Of a DNA stretch of 64,000 nucleotides, positions 50,346-59,637 are shown piece by piece. Position 1 is the first letter of the stretch, and the number at the start of each line of letters is the position of its first letter. The notes beneath the pieces are model-generated. The model saw nothing but the letters and a program-made list of their open reading frames with translations, had not been told where the DNA came from and made no database searches. Origin of the DNA: Oscillospiraceae bacterium (lineage in GTDB: Bacteria > Bacillota > Clostridia > Oscillospirales > Oscillospiraceae). The translations under genes were made by a program, and so were the position numbers. The DNA is taken from the NCBI GenBank assembly GCA_902774015.1, contig CACYHB010000003.1:103827-167826 (forward strand). The letters are read 5' to 3'.

Positions 50346-52562
50346 ATGGCAAAAGCAAAGGATCTTGTGATCGTGGAGTCGCCCGCCAAGGCGAAGACGA
50401 TTGAAAAGTATCTGGGCGGAAACTACAAGGTTACCGCGTCCATGGGGCATCTGCGGGATCTCCCGAAGAGCAGGATGGGCGTAGATATAGAAAACGGTTT
50501 TGAGCCGCAGTATATCGCTGTACGCGATAAAACCGAGCTGATCAATCAGCTCAAAAAGGACGCCAAAAGCGCAGGGACCGTTTATCTCGCAACGGACCCG
50601 GACCGCGAGGGCGAAGCGATCTCCTGGCATCTGAAGGAGCTGCTGGACCTCCCCGACGAGAAGGCGCAGCGCGTCACCTTCAACGAGATCACCAAAAAGG
50701 TCGTGTCGGAGAGCATCCGGCATCCCCGGGCCATCGACCAGGACCTGGTGGACGCTCAGCAGGCCCGCCGCATCCTCGACCGTATCGTGGGCTACAAGCT
50801 CTCTCCGCTTCTCTGGCGCAAGGTAAGAACGGGTCTCTCCGCAGGCCGCGTCCAGTCCGTTGCCACCCGCATGGTGGTGGACCGCGAGGAAGAGATCAAG
50901 GCCTTCGTCAGCGAGGAGTACTGGCTGCTGGATGCGCTGCTCTCCCGCGCCGACAGCGGCAGCTTTACCGCCCGCTACTACGGAGAGGGCGACAAGAAGC
51001 GCGAACTGAAATGCCGCGAGGACGTTGACGCGGTGATCGCAGACACCCGGAACGCTCCCTTCACGGTGCAGACGGTGAAACGCGGGGAGAAGCAGCGCAC
51101 ACCTGCGCCTCCCTTTATCACCTCTACCCTTCAGCAGGAGGCCAGCCGCCGGCTCTCCATGACGCCGCGGCGGACCATGTCCATCGCCCAGCAGCTTTAC
51201 GAAGGCGTGGAGATCTCCGGGCAGGGGAGCGTCGGCCTGATCACATATATGCGTACCGACTCTCTGCGTTTGTCCGAGGATGCGCTCGCGGCTGCAAAAG
51301 ACTTTATTGTGGATCATTACGGTCCCGCGTATTACCCCGGGAAGCCCCGGCATTTCAAAACCAAGGCCGGTGCGCAGGACGCCCACGAGGCCATCCGACC
51401 GACAGACGTGAATCTGACGCCCGAATCGGTACGGAAAGACCTGAGCCAGGAGCAGTACAGGCTCTACCGGCTGATTTGGGGCCGCTTTACCGCCTGTCAG
51501 ATGGCAAACGCCGTATATGATAATGTGTCCGTTGATGTTGTTTCCGCCGGGCACACCTTCCGCGCCAACTATTCCGAGCTGAAATTTCCCGGTTATACCG
51601 CCGTATACGAGGAGGCCAGGGACGAGGAGAGCGACGAACTGAAAAACCCGCTGCCCTCCCTGAGCGAGGGAGAGACCCTCAAGCTGGAAAAGATGACGCC
51701 GGACCAGCAGTTCACCCAACCTCCCGCCCGCTATACAGAGGCTACGCTTATCCGGGCCATGGAAGAAAAGGGCATCGGCCGGCCCTCTACCTACGCGCCC
51801 ACCATTTCCACCATTACCGCGCATGACTACGTGATCAAAGAGGGCAAATATCTGCGCCCCACGCCGCTGGGCGAGGTGGTGACCGGGCTCATGAAAGAGC
51901 ATTTCTCCGATATTGTGGATCTGAAGTTCACGAACCACATGGAGGAGGAGCTGGACGGCATCGAATCCGGCAAAGCAAAATGGCGCGACGTACTCTCGGA
52001 ATTCTACGGCGGTTTTGAGAAGGAGTTCAATAAGGCCGAGGAGAGTCTGGATGGGGTACGCATCAAGGTTCCTGACGTGCTCAGCGACGAATATTGCGAC
52101 GTGTGCGGCCGCCAGATGGTGGTAAAGAAGGGCAAGTTCGGCTATTTCCTGGCCTGCCCCGGTTTCCCCGAATGCACCTTCACCAAGCCCATCGTGGTGG
52201 AGATGCCCGGCAAGTGCCCCAAATGCGGCGGCAAGATCCTCAAACGCACCAGCAAGAAGGGCTACGTTTTTTACGCCTGCGAGCGCGGGACCGAATGCGG
52301 CTTCATCACCTGGGACGTGCCCACGAAGGATTATTGCCCCGCCTGCGGAAAGACGATGTTCAAAAAGTCCGGCCGCGGTCCGCTGAAGAGCTTCTGCATC
52401 AACGAGTCCTGCCCGAACTTCGTTCCCGAGGAAAAACGGAGCTATAAGAAGAAATCGCCAGAGGAAAAAGCGGCTGCCGCGGAGAAAAAGAGCGCGGCGA
52501 AAAAGCCGGCCGCAAAGAAAACTGCGGCCAGGAGCAAGGCCGCAAAAACGGCAAAGAAATAA
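50346..52562 (+). CDS. topA: DNA topoisomerase I (type IA)
   Basis: 738 residues from ATG 50346. TOPRIM domain with VIVESPAKAKTIEKYL at the start and ATDPDREGEAISWHL near 78, and catalytic Tyr301 in ITYMRTDS. Three C-terminal four-cysteine zinc modules follow (CDVCG...CPGFPEC, CPKCGG...CERGTEC, CPACG...CINESC, about residues 585-690), then a Lys/Ala-rich tail like that of histone H1. It relaxes negative supercoils behind RNA polymerase. The basic tail probably adds DNA binding. Confidence 0.97.
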   Translation: MAKAKDLVIVESPAKAKTIEKYLGGNYKVTASMGHLRDLPKSRMGVDIENGFEPQYIAVRDKTELINQLKKDAKSAGTVYLATDPDREGEAISWHLKELLDLPDEKAQRVTFNEITKKVVSESIRHPRAIDQDLVDAQQARRILDRIVGYKLSPLLWRKVRTGLSAGRVQSVATRMVVDREEEIKAFVSEEYWLLDALLSRADSGSFTARYYGEGDKKRELKCREDVDAVIADTRNAPFTVQTVKRGEKQRTPAPPFITSTLQQEASRRLSMTPRRTMSIAQQLYEGVEISGQGSVGLITYMRTDSLRLSEDALAAAKDFIVDHYGPAYYPGKPRHFKTKAGAQDAHEAIRPTDVNLTPESVRKDLSQEQYRLYRLIWGRFTACQMANAVYDNVSVDVVSAGHTFRANYSELKFPGYTAVYEEARDEESDELKNPLPSLSEGETLKLEKMTPDQQFTQPPARYTEATLIRAMEEKGIGRPSTYAPTISTITAHDYVIKEGKYLRPTPLGEVVTGLMKEHFSDIVDLKFTNHMEEELDGIESGKAKWRDVLSEFYGGFEKEFNKAEESLDGVRIKVPDVLSDEYCDVCGRQMVVKKGKFGYFLACPGFPECTFTKPIVVEMPGKCPKCGGKILKRTSKKGYVFYACERGTECGFITWDVPTKDYCPACGKTMFKKSGRGPLKSFCINESCPNFVPEEKRSYKKKSPEEKAAAAEKKSAAKKPAAKKTAARSKAAKTAKK

Positions 52563-52567
52563 AAAAC

Positions 52568-53893
52568 ATGGAACAAGTGACGGTACTGGGTGCGGGCCTC
52601 GCCGGGAGCGAGGCTGCCTGGCAGCTCTCGAAACGCGGCGTGCCCGTGCGCCTGGTGGAGATGAAGCCGGAGAAAATGACCCCGGCCCACAAATCTGAAT
52701 ACTTCGCGGAGCTTGTATGCTCGAATTCCCTTCGGAGCGATGAGCTTTCAAACGCCGTGGGTCTTTTGAAAGCGGAGATGCGCCGCATGGGCTCGCTCAT
52801 CATGGAGGCGGCGGACGCAAACCGCGTGGCCGCCGGCGGCGCCCTCGCCGTGGACCGGGAGGGCTTTTCCCGCACGGTGACAGAAAGACTGCAGGCGCGT
52901 GAGAATATCGAGATCGTCCGTGCCGAGGCGAAAGAGATCCCGGGGGGAGAAGTGATCGTTGCCACAGGGCCGCTCTCCTCCGATGCCATCGCCGCTAAGA
53001 TCGCGGAACTCTGCCCGAACTCCGATCTGCACTTTTACGATGCGGTGGCCCCCATCGTCACGCTGGAGAGCGTGGACATGTCCAGCGCCTTTTTCGCCTC
53101 CCGCTACGACAAGGGGACGGCGGACTATGTGAACTGCCCCATGGACAAGGACGAGTATCTGGCTTTCGTGCGGGAACTCTGCTCCGCCAGAGAGGCCGAG
53201 GTACACGGCTTTGACGACGGCGGTGTTTTTGAAGGCTGCATGCCGGTGGAGGTCATGGCCCGCCGCGGTGTGGACACGCTGCGTTACGGGCCGCTTAAGC
53301 CCGTCGGCCTGAAGGATCCCCGTACGGGCAGGGAAAACTACGCCGTAGTGCAGCTGCGGCGCGACAATGTCGACGGCACCCTCTATAATCTCGTGGGTTT
53401 TCAGACCCATCTGACCTGGGGGGAACAGCGGAGAGTATTTTCCATGATCCCCGCCCTCAAAGAAGCGGAATTCGTCCGCTACGGCGTGATGCACCGCAAT
53501 ACCTATCTCAACAGTCCCACGCTGCTTGACCGCTATTACCGGCTCAGATCCGAGCCGCGCATCTCTTTTGCCGGGCAGATGACCGGTGTGGAGGGCTATG
53601 TGGAGTCCGCGGCCTCGGGGATGTTGGTGGGGATTGAAACAGCGGCCCGCGTCCTCGGCCTTCCTCCCGTTGATTTTCCGCAGGAGACTGCCATCGGCGC
53701 GCTGGGGCTGTACATATCCGGCGGCAGCGTGGGTGATTTCCAGCCGATGAACATCAATTTCGGCATCATCACGCCCCTGGGCTTCCGGGTCAAGGGAAAG
53801 AGAAACAAAAACGCGGAGATTTCAAAGCGTTCTCTGGATATCATAGAGAGCTTGATGAACAGGGAGGTTTTCGCATATGAAGATCATCGTTGA
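52568..53893 (+). CDS. trmFO: Methylenetetrahydrofolate-tRNA (uracil-5-)-methyltransferase TrmFO
   Basis: 441 residues. FAD-binding VLGAGLAGSEAAWQL at the N-terminus, the conserved EMKPEKMTPAH, AELVCSNSLRS, and a C-terminal ALGLYISGG...FQPMNINFG block. It makes m5U54 in the tRNA T-loop using methylene-THF and FADH2, the Bacillota alternative to TrmA. It follows topA by 5 bases and overlaps plsX by 17 bases. The folate- and flavin-dependent enzyme is expected in anaerobic Firmicutes. Confidence 0.97.
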   Translation: MEQVTVLGAGLAGSEAAWQLSKRGVPVRLVEMKPEKMTPAHKSEYFAELVCSNSLRSDELSNAVGLLKAEMRRMGSLIMEAADANRVAAGGALAVDREGFSRTVTERLQARENIEIVRAEAKEIPGGEVIVATGPLSSDAIAAKIAELCPNSDLHFYDAVAPIVTLESVDMSSAFFASRYDKGTADYVNCPMDKDEYLAFVRELCSAREAEVHGFDDGGVFEGCMPVEVMARRGVDTLRYGPLKPVGLKDPRTGRENYAVVQLRRDNVDGTLYNLVGFQTHLTWGEQRRVFSMIPALKEAEFVRYGVMHRNTYLNSPTLLDRYYRLRSEPRISFAGQMTGVEGYVESAASGMLVGIETAARVLGLPPVDFPQETAIGALGLYISGGSVGDFQPMNINFGIITPLGFRVKGKRNKNAEISKRSLDIIESLMNREVFAYEDHR

Positions 53894-54902
53894 CGCTATG
53901 GGCGGCGACAACGCGCCTGAGGAGATCGTCAAGGGCGCGGTGCGCGCCAAACGCGAATTGGGCGTGGACATTGAGCTGGTCGGACGGAAGGAAGAGGTGG
54001 AGCGCTGCCTCGCCGCAGAGGGCTGCACAGACATCCCCGTGGTGGACGCCCGCGAGGTCGTCACCATGGAGGACGATCCCAGCACTGCCACCCGCCGGAA
54101 AAAAGATTCCTCCATGACCGTGGCGCTCAACCGACTGCGCGACGGGGAGGGGGATGCTGTGGTTTCCGCAGGCTCCACCGGCGCGCTGCTCACAGGTGCG
54201 ACGCTGATCGTCAAACGCATCCGCGGCATTCGCCGTGCCGCCATGGCCCCTGTATTGCCCGCGGGCGAGCACGGCGTCATGCTCATAGACTGCGGCGCAA
54301 ACGTCGAATGCACCGCCGAATATCTGCTCCAGTTCGCTTACATGGGCAGCTTTTACGCGAAAAAGATCATGGGCTGCGAGAAGCCCCGCGTGGGTCTCGT
54401 AAATGTGGGCACCGAAGATACCAAAGGCGGCGAGCTGCAGCATCAGGCCTTCGCGCTGCTGCAAAAGGCGGACGAGGAGGGACGGATCTGCTTCATCGGC
54501 AATGTGGAGGGTACGGGCGTCTTCTCCGGTGAAGCGGATGTGGTCGTCTGTGACGGCTTTACCGGCAACGTCCTGCTCAAGAGCACTGAGGGCGTGATCA
54601 AGTACATGATGAAGGCGCTCAAGGGCGTTTTCTATGCCAGTACCGCGAACAAACTGGCTGCGGCCGTGCTGAAAAAGGACTTGGCCGCCATGAAGAAGTC
54701 CATGGACGTGAACGAAGTGGGCGGGACGGCGCTTGTGGGCATCTCCAAGCCTGTCATCAAGGCCCACGGATCGTCCAACGCGGCGAGCTTCTTCGCAGCG
54801 ATCCGCCAGGCCAAGGCCTTTGCGGAGTCCGGCATCATTGCCGACATCGGCGAGAACATTGAATTCATGAGATTGAAGAGCGAAAACCATGCAGAAGCTT
54901 GA
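53877..54902 (+). CDS. plsX: Phosphate acyltransferase PlsX
   Basis: 341 residues. It opens MKIIVDAMGGDNAPEEIVKG, the PlsX hallmark, with SAGSTGALL near residue 99 and DGFTGNVLLKSTEG near 223. It makes acyl-phosphate from acyl-ACP for phospholipid synthesis with PlsY. The start lies inside the trmFO end and its own end overlaps rnc by 14 bases. In many relatives acpP lies between plsX and rnc; here it does not. Confidence 0.96.
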   Translation: MKIIVDAMGGDNAPEEIVKGAVRAKRELGVDIELVGRKEEVERCLAAEGCTDIPVVDAREVVTMEDDPSTATRRKKDSSMTVALNRLRDGEGDAVVSAGSTGALLTGATLIVKRIRGIRRAAMAPVLPAGEHGVMLIDCGANVECTAEYLLQFAYMGSFYAKKIMGCEKPRVGLVNVGTEDTKGGELQHQAFALLQKADEEGRICFIGNVEGTGVFSGEADVVVCDGFTGNVLLKSTEGVIKYMMKALKGVFYASTANKLAAAVLKKDLAAMKKSMDVNEVGGTALVGISKPVIKAHGSSNAASFFAAIRQAKAFAESGIIADIGENIEFMRLKSENHAEA

Positions 54903-55569
54903 GGAAAAAATCGGATACTGCTTTCATAACGCAGAGCTGCTTCGCACTGCGCTGACACACAGCTCCTACGCAAACGAGCGCCGCAGCGAAGACTGCCAGA
55001 GTTATGAGCGCCTGGAATTTCTTGGGGATTCTATCCTGGGTTACGTGACGGCGGAGTTCCTGTATCGGCACGAACCGCGCCTGCCCGAAGGGCGCATGAC
55101 CCGCCTGCGCGCGGAGCTTGTCTGCGAGCAGAGCCTGCATCAGGTGGCACAGCGTCTTGACCTCGGCGCTTATATGCGCCTTGGACGGGGCGAGGAGCAC
55201 ACCGGCGGACGGGAGCGACCCTCCATCCTGGCGGATATGGTGGAATCCGTTATTGCCGCCATGTACCTGGACTCCGGAAGTCTGGAGGAGCCGCGCCGCT
55301 TCATCATGGCGCAGATCCTGAAGGACGCGGAGATCGGGGAAACCCACCATTCGGCGGATTACAAGACGGAGCTGCAGGAGCTTGTGCAGCGCAAGGCCAA
55401 TCAGGTCATCTCCTATGAGCTGATCGGCGAGAGCGGGCCGGATCACCGCAAGGTCTTCTCCTTCCGCGTCAGCATCAACGGTGCAAACGCCGGAGAGGGC
55501 AGCGGCCGCACCAAGAAGGAAGCCGAACAGATGGCCGCCTGCGAGGCTCTGCGCAAGCTCAGGGCATGA
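54889..55569 (+). CDS. rnc: Ribonuclease III
   Basis: 226 residues. Signature YERLEFLGDSILGYVTAEFLY near residue 42 carries the metal-binding acids; DMVESVIAAMYLD near 117 supplies the second set. The double-stranded RNA-binding domain occupies the C-terminus (DYKTELQELVQRK to residue 225). It processes rRNA and structured mRNAs. Start overlaps plsX; stop overlaps the radical SAM gene by ATGA. Confidence 0.97.
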   Translation: MQKLEEKIGYCFHNAELLRTALTHSSYANERRSEDCQSYERLEFLGDSILGYVTAEFLYRHEPRLPEGRMTRLRAELVCEQSLHQVAQRLDLGAYMRLGRGEEHTGGRERPSILADMVESVIAAMYLDSGSLEEPRRFIMAQILKDAEIGETHHSADYKTELQELVQRKANQVISYELIGESGPDHRKVFSFRVSINGANAGEGSGRTKKEAEQMAACEALRKLRA

Positions 55570-56591
55570 GTGCGAGAGCCTCCATCATCCCCGTCTTCGT
55601 GCCGCATCTTGGCTGCCCGCACGCATGCGTGTTCTGCAACCAGCGGCGCATCACCGGGCAGGCACGGCCCGCTGATGCAGAAACAGTGCGAGAGGCGATC
55701 CGGAGGGCGCAGCAGATACCGTGTTCCGCCAAACGCGAGCTGGCCTTCTACGGCGGCAGCTTTACTGCCATTGAAGAAGAGCGGCAGATCGAGCTGCTCT
55801 CGGCGGCAAAGGAAGCGATGGAGGCGGGAAAAATCGACGCGATCCGCCTTTCCACCCGGCCCGATGCCATAGACGCGTCCGTGCTTGCCCGTCTCCGCGC
55901 ATATGATGTGGAGACCGTGGAGCTGGGTGCTCAGTCCATGGATGAAGCTGTTCTTGCCGCCTGCAGACGGGGACATACGGTCGGGGATGTGCGCAGGGCA
56001 TCGGCTATGATCAAGGCTTCCGGTATGCGTCTTGTTCTGCAGATGATGACGGGGCTTCCCGGCGATACGCCGGAGAAAAGCTTGAAAACGGCAGAAGAGC
56101 TCATTGCCTGTATGCCGGATGGCGTGCGTATCTATCCCACGGTTGTCGTAATGGACACGGAGCTCTGCGGCCTGTGGCTGGCAGGCATGTACAGGGAGCA
56201 TTCGGTAGAGGACGCTGTCAGCGTCTGCGCTCAAATCGTGCCGCTCTTTGAAGAGGCAGGGATTCCCGTGATCCGACTGGGACTCAATCCCACGGAGGAT
56301 CTTTCGGGCGGTGACGCCGTCGCCGGCGCCTATCATCCGGCACTTGGCGAGCTGGTCAAGAGCCGAATCTTCTATAACAGGGCTTCCGCGCAGCTTTCCG
56401 GGATCGCACCTGGCAGCCGCGTCGTTCTGGAGGTTCATCCATCGCAGCTCTCCCAGATGATCGGCCAGCACAGAGAAAACATCACCCGGCTTCGGGAAGC
56501 GTTTGCGCTCGCGGATGTGAGAGTTCGCCCGGCCGACGTTCCCTGCGGTGAAATCCGCGTGCTGGCGTGCGAAAACACAGAAAATTTGTAA
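55566..56591 (+). CDS. Radical SAM protein, Elp3-like
   Basis: 341 residues. The cluster motif CPHACVFC at residues 16-23 (CxxxCxxC) is followed by FYGGSFTAI (near residue 60), the Elp3-style GGT/S loop, and LQMMTGLPGDT near 157. There is no acetyltransferase domain, so it is one of the truncated Elp3-like radical SAM proteins that are commonly placed between rnc and smc in Clostridia. It is presumably an RNA-modifying enzyme, but its substrate is unknown. It overlaps rnc by 4 bases. Confidence 0.87.
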   Translation: MSARASIIPVFVPHLGCPHACVFCNQRRITGQARPADAETVREAIRRAQQIPCSAKRELAFYGGSFTAIEEERQIELLSAAKEAMEAGKIDAIRLSTRPDAIDASVLARLRAYDVETVELGAQSMDEAVLAACRRGHTVGDVRRASAMIKASGMRLVLQMMTGLPGDTPEKSLKTAEELIACMPDGVRIYPTVVVMDTELCGLWLAGMYREHSVEDAVSVCAQIVPLFEEAGIPVIRLGLNPTEDLSGGDAVAGAYHPALGELVKSRIFYNRASAQLSGIAPGSRVVLEVHPSQLSQMIGQHRENITRLREAFALADVRVRPADVPCGEIRVLACENTENL

Positions 56592-56616
56592 CTTATCTTT
56601 TGGTTGAGGTAATCCC

Positions 56617-59600
56617 TTGTACTTAAAAGCTTTGGAAATTCAGGGCTTCAAGTCCTTTGCGGACAAGACCCGACTGACATTTGAAAAGGATATCACGGCC
56701 ATTGTCGGGCCTAACGGCTCCGGCAAATCCAACATCTCCGACGCGATCCTCTGGGTCATGGGCGAGCAGCGCTCCAAGGCCCTGCGCGGCGCGAAGATGG
56801 AGGACGTGGTTTTCGGCGGGACGGAGAAGCGCGGCGCCCTGGGCTTTGCTCAGGTCTCGCTGATCATCGACAACTCCGCCCATATCTTCGACAACGACTC
56901 TTCGGAGATCATGCTGACCCGCCGTTATTACCGCAGCGGAGAGAGCGAATATTTCATCAACCGTGAGTCCGTGCGACTCAAGGACATTCACAGTCTGCTG
57001 ATGGACACAGGCCTCGGCCGGGACGGGTATTCCATCATCGGCCAGGGCCGCATCGCCGAGATCGTTTCCAACAAATCCACCGACCGGCGCGAGGTTTTTG
57101 AAGAGGCCGCCGGCATCTCCCGATTCCGCTACCGGAAGGAGGAAGCCGAGCGCAAGCTGGAAAAGACCGAGGAAAATCTGCTGCGTATCAATGACAAGAT
57201 CGACGAGCTGGAGCTGCAGGTCGAACCGCTCAGGAAGCAGAGCGAGGTGGCAAAGCGCTACCTTGTGCTGCGGGACGAGCTGCGCGTGAAGGAGATCTCC
57301 GCCTGGATGAGCACACTGGATAAGCTGCACGCACAGGCGGCCGACATCCAGAGTGAATACGAGCAGGCAAGCCTTGCGCTGGAAAAGGCGAAGGCCGAAC
57401 TGGAAGCTCTCTATGCCTCCTCCGGCAGCATTACCGAACGGATGCATCAGAAGGACGTGGAGAGCGAGCAGGCGCGGGAGCGGCTGAGCGCCGTTGAGAG
57501 CGCTGCGGCCGCATGCGAATCCGAAGCGGCTGTCCTGCAGGCAAACGTCCACAGCAGCACGGAAGCGAAAGAACGCATGCTGCGCGACATTGCGGAGCAG
57601 GAAAGCCGCGTGGGCGAGATCCGCCAGAGCATCGAGGAAAACCGTGCGCGAATGACGCAGATCGATGCTGACCTTACGGAGCTTGCGGAGAAAACAAAAG
57701 CCAACGGAAACGTGCTTGACGGCTGCCGGATGAAGCTTAAAAACCGGGAAGACATGGTCCAGCAGCTCTCCGAAAAGCTGAACGGCCTTTCCGTTGAGGG
57801 GCGCAGTATGGATTCGCGCATCCATATGCTCTCGGAAATGGAAAAGGACTACGAGGGCTATTCCCGCGCTGTCAAGACGGTTATGCGTGAGTCCCAGCGG
57901 GGCAATCTGCGGGGCGTGCACGGGCCGGTGGCGAACCTTCTGCGGGCGGATGAGGAATGCGCCCTTGCCATAGAAACTGCTCTCGGCGCCGCGGCGCAGA
58001 ACATTGTCATCGACAGTCAGAACGACGGCCGCTATGCCATCGAGATGCTCAAGCGCATGGACGCGGGAAGGGCAACCTTCCTGCCTGTGGATACCATTCG
58101 CGGCAGCCTTATGAAAGACGCGCCGGAGCGGGACCCCGGCTTCGTGGGGATCGCCTTCGAACTCGTGAAGTTTGATCCGCAGTACGAGCAGATCTTTTTG
58201 AATCTGCTGGGCCGTACCGTGGTGGCGGAGACGCTGCAGGACGCGGTGCGTATGTCCAGAAATAACGGCAACCGCCTGCGCATCGTGACGCTGGACGGAC
58301 AGATGATCAACGCCGGCGGTTCCATGACCGGCGGCAGCAGCGCAAAGAATACCGGCATCCTCTCCCGGGCAAACGAGCTGGAAAAGCTCAAAAAGCAGCG
58401 GGCCAAAGCCGCTGAGAATGAAAAAATCTGCCAGCTGGAGCTGGATCGGGCCAAGAACAGCCTGGCCGCCGTCCGCTATCAGCTGGATATGGCCCTGGAG
58501 GATCAGGCGGAGCTGAGAAGCTCTGCGGCCTCGCTGGAGGCGGAACGGAAGAGTACCGGCAGCGCCGTTCATCAGCTGGAACTCCTGCTGGAGAGCCTGA
58601 CGGGGGACAGCGAGACCCGGCGTCTGGCCGTGGAGGCCTCCGACCGTCAGATCGAAGACTTTAAGAGCAGACTGTCCGGGAAAGAAAAGGAACTGGACGG
58701 CATTCGGCGGAAGGCAGCCGGGATCCGCGAGGAGATCGCCCGCATCAGCAGCCAGAAGCTCGAGCTGGAGGGAAAGCGGACCCGGACCGAGAAGGAATCC
58801 CAGAGCCGCAATGCCGACATTCTGGATCTGGAACGCCAGACCGCGCGTATTGAACAGAAAAAGCTCAGCGCCGAGCTGGAAGAAAAACAGATCCTGGACA
58901 AGCTCTGGGAGAACTATGAGCTCAGTCACACCGCGGCTTCCGCTCTGCGGCAGCCTGTGGAGAATCTGCAGAAGGCAAATCGGGAGATCGGTGAGCTGCG
59001 TCGCCAGATCAACGCCCTCGGGACGCCGAATCTGGGTGCGATTGAGGAGTATGAGCGCGTCAATTCCCGCTATACCTTCCTTGCCGAGCAGCGCGACGAT
59101 GTGGAAAAAGCAAAAAATGAGCTGACTGGCATCATCAGGGACATCACCGGGGAGATGAAGGAGGTATTCATCGCCCGTTTTCAGGAGATCGACACGTGCT
59201 TCCGGCAGACCTTCCTGGAGCTTTTCGGCGGGGGCAAGGCAGCACTGGTGCTGGAGGATGCGGAGAACGTGCTGGAATGCGGCATCGAGATCAAGGTTCA
59301 GCCGCCAGGCAAGGCCGTAAGCAACATCAGTCTCCTCTCCGGCGGCGAGAAGGCTTTTGTGGCCATCGCGCTGTATTTTGCAATCCTGAAGGTTCGTCCC
59401 ACGCCATTTTGCGTGATGGACGAGATCGAGGCTGCGCTGGATGAGGCCAATGTGGACCGCTTTGCCGATTATCTGCGCCGCATGTCGGACAAGACCCAGT
59501 TCCTTGTCATCACGCACCGCCGCGGCACCATGGAAGAGGCGGACATGCTCTACGGCGTGACCATGCAGGAGAGAGGCATTTCCACTGTGCTGGAGCTGAA

Positions 59601-59634
59601 CCTGGCCGAGGCGCAGAAAACCATAGAGGAGTAA
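56617..59634 (+). CDS. smc: Chromosome segregation protein SMC (condensin ATPase), short-armed
   Basis: 1005 residues from TTG 56617 behind GAGGTAA. Walker A GPNGSGKSN near residue 32, first coiled coil to about 425, hinge from GVHGPVANLL (about 432) to GGSMTGG (about 568), second coiled coil, ABC signature LLSGGEKAF near 905 and Walker B CVMDEIEAALDEAN near 932. Typical bacterial Smc has about 1190 residues. Head and hinge are complete here and both arms are shorter by a similar amount. With ScpA/ScpB it compacts and separates chromosomes; those genes are elsewhere. Confidence 0.96.
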   Translation: MYLKALEIQGFKSFADKTRLTFEKDITAIVGPNGSGKSNISDAILWVMGEQRSKALRGAKMEDVVFGGTEKRGALGFAQVSLIIDNSAHIFDNDSSEIMLTRRYYRSGESEYFINRESVRLKDIHSLLMDTGLGRDGYSIIGQGRIAEIVSNKSTDRREVFEEAAGISRFRYRKEEAERKLEKTEENLLRINDKIDELELQVEPLRKQSEVAKRYLVLRDELRVKEISAWMSTLDKLHAQAADIQSEYEQASLALEKAKAELEALYASSGSITERMHQKDVESEQARERLSAVESAAAACESEAAVLQANVHSSTEAKERMLRDIAEQESRVGEIRQSIEENRARMTQIDADLTELAEKTKANGNVLDGCRMKLKNREDMVQQLSEKLNGLSVEGRSMDSRIHMLSEMEKDYEGYSRAVKTVMRESQRGNLRGVHGPVANLLRADEECALAIETALGAAAQNIVIDSQNDGRYAIEMLKRMDAGRATFLPVDTIRGSLMKDAPERDPGFVGIAFELVKFDPQYEQIFLNLLGRTVVAETLQDAVRMSRNNGNRLRIVTLDGQMINAGGSMTGGSSAKNTGILSRANELEKLKKQRAKAAENEKICQLELDRAKNSLAAVRYQLDMALEDQAELRSSAASLEAERKSTGSAVHQLELLLESLTGDSETRRLAVEASDRQIEDFKSRLSGKEKELDGIRRKAAGIREEIARISSQKLELEGKRTRTEKESQSRNADILDLERQTARIEQKKLSAELEEKQILDKLWENYELSHTAASALRQPVENLQKANREIGELRRQINALGTPNLGAIEEYERVNSRYTFLAEQRDDVEKAKNELTGIIRDITGEMKEVFIARFQEIDTCFRQTFLELFGGGKAALVLEDAENVLECGIEIKVQPPGKAVSNISLLSGGEKAFVAIALYFAILKVRPTPFCVMDEIEAALDEANVDRFADYLRRMSDKTQFLVITHRRGTMEEADMLYGVTMQERGISTVLELNLAEAQKTIEE

Positions 59635-59637
59635 ACG

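Noticed and set aside
50319-52751. An 810-codon minus-strand frame opposite topA
   Set aside because: Same antisense artefact; topA is certain, with its active site and zinc modules.
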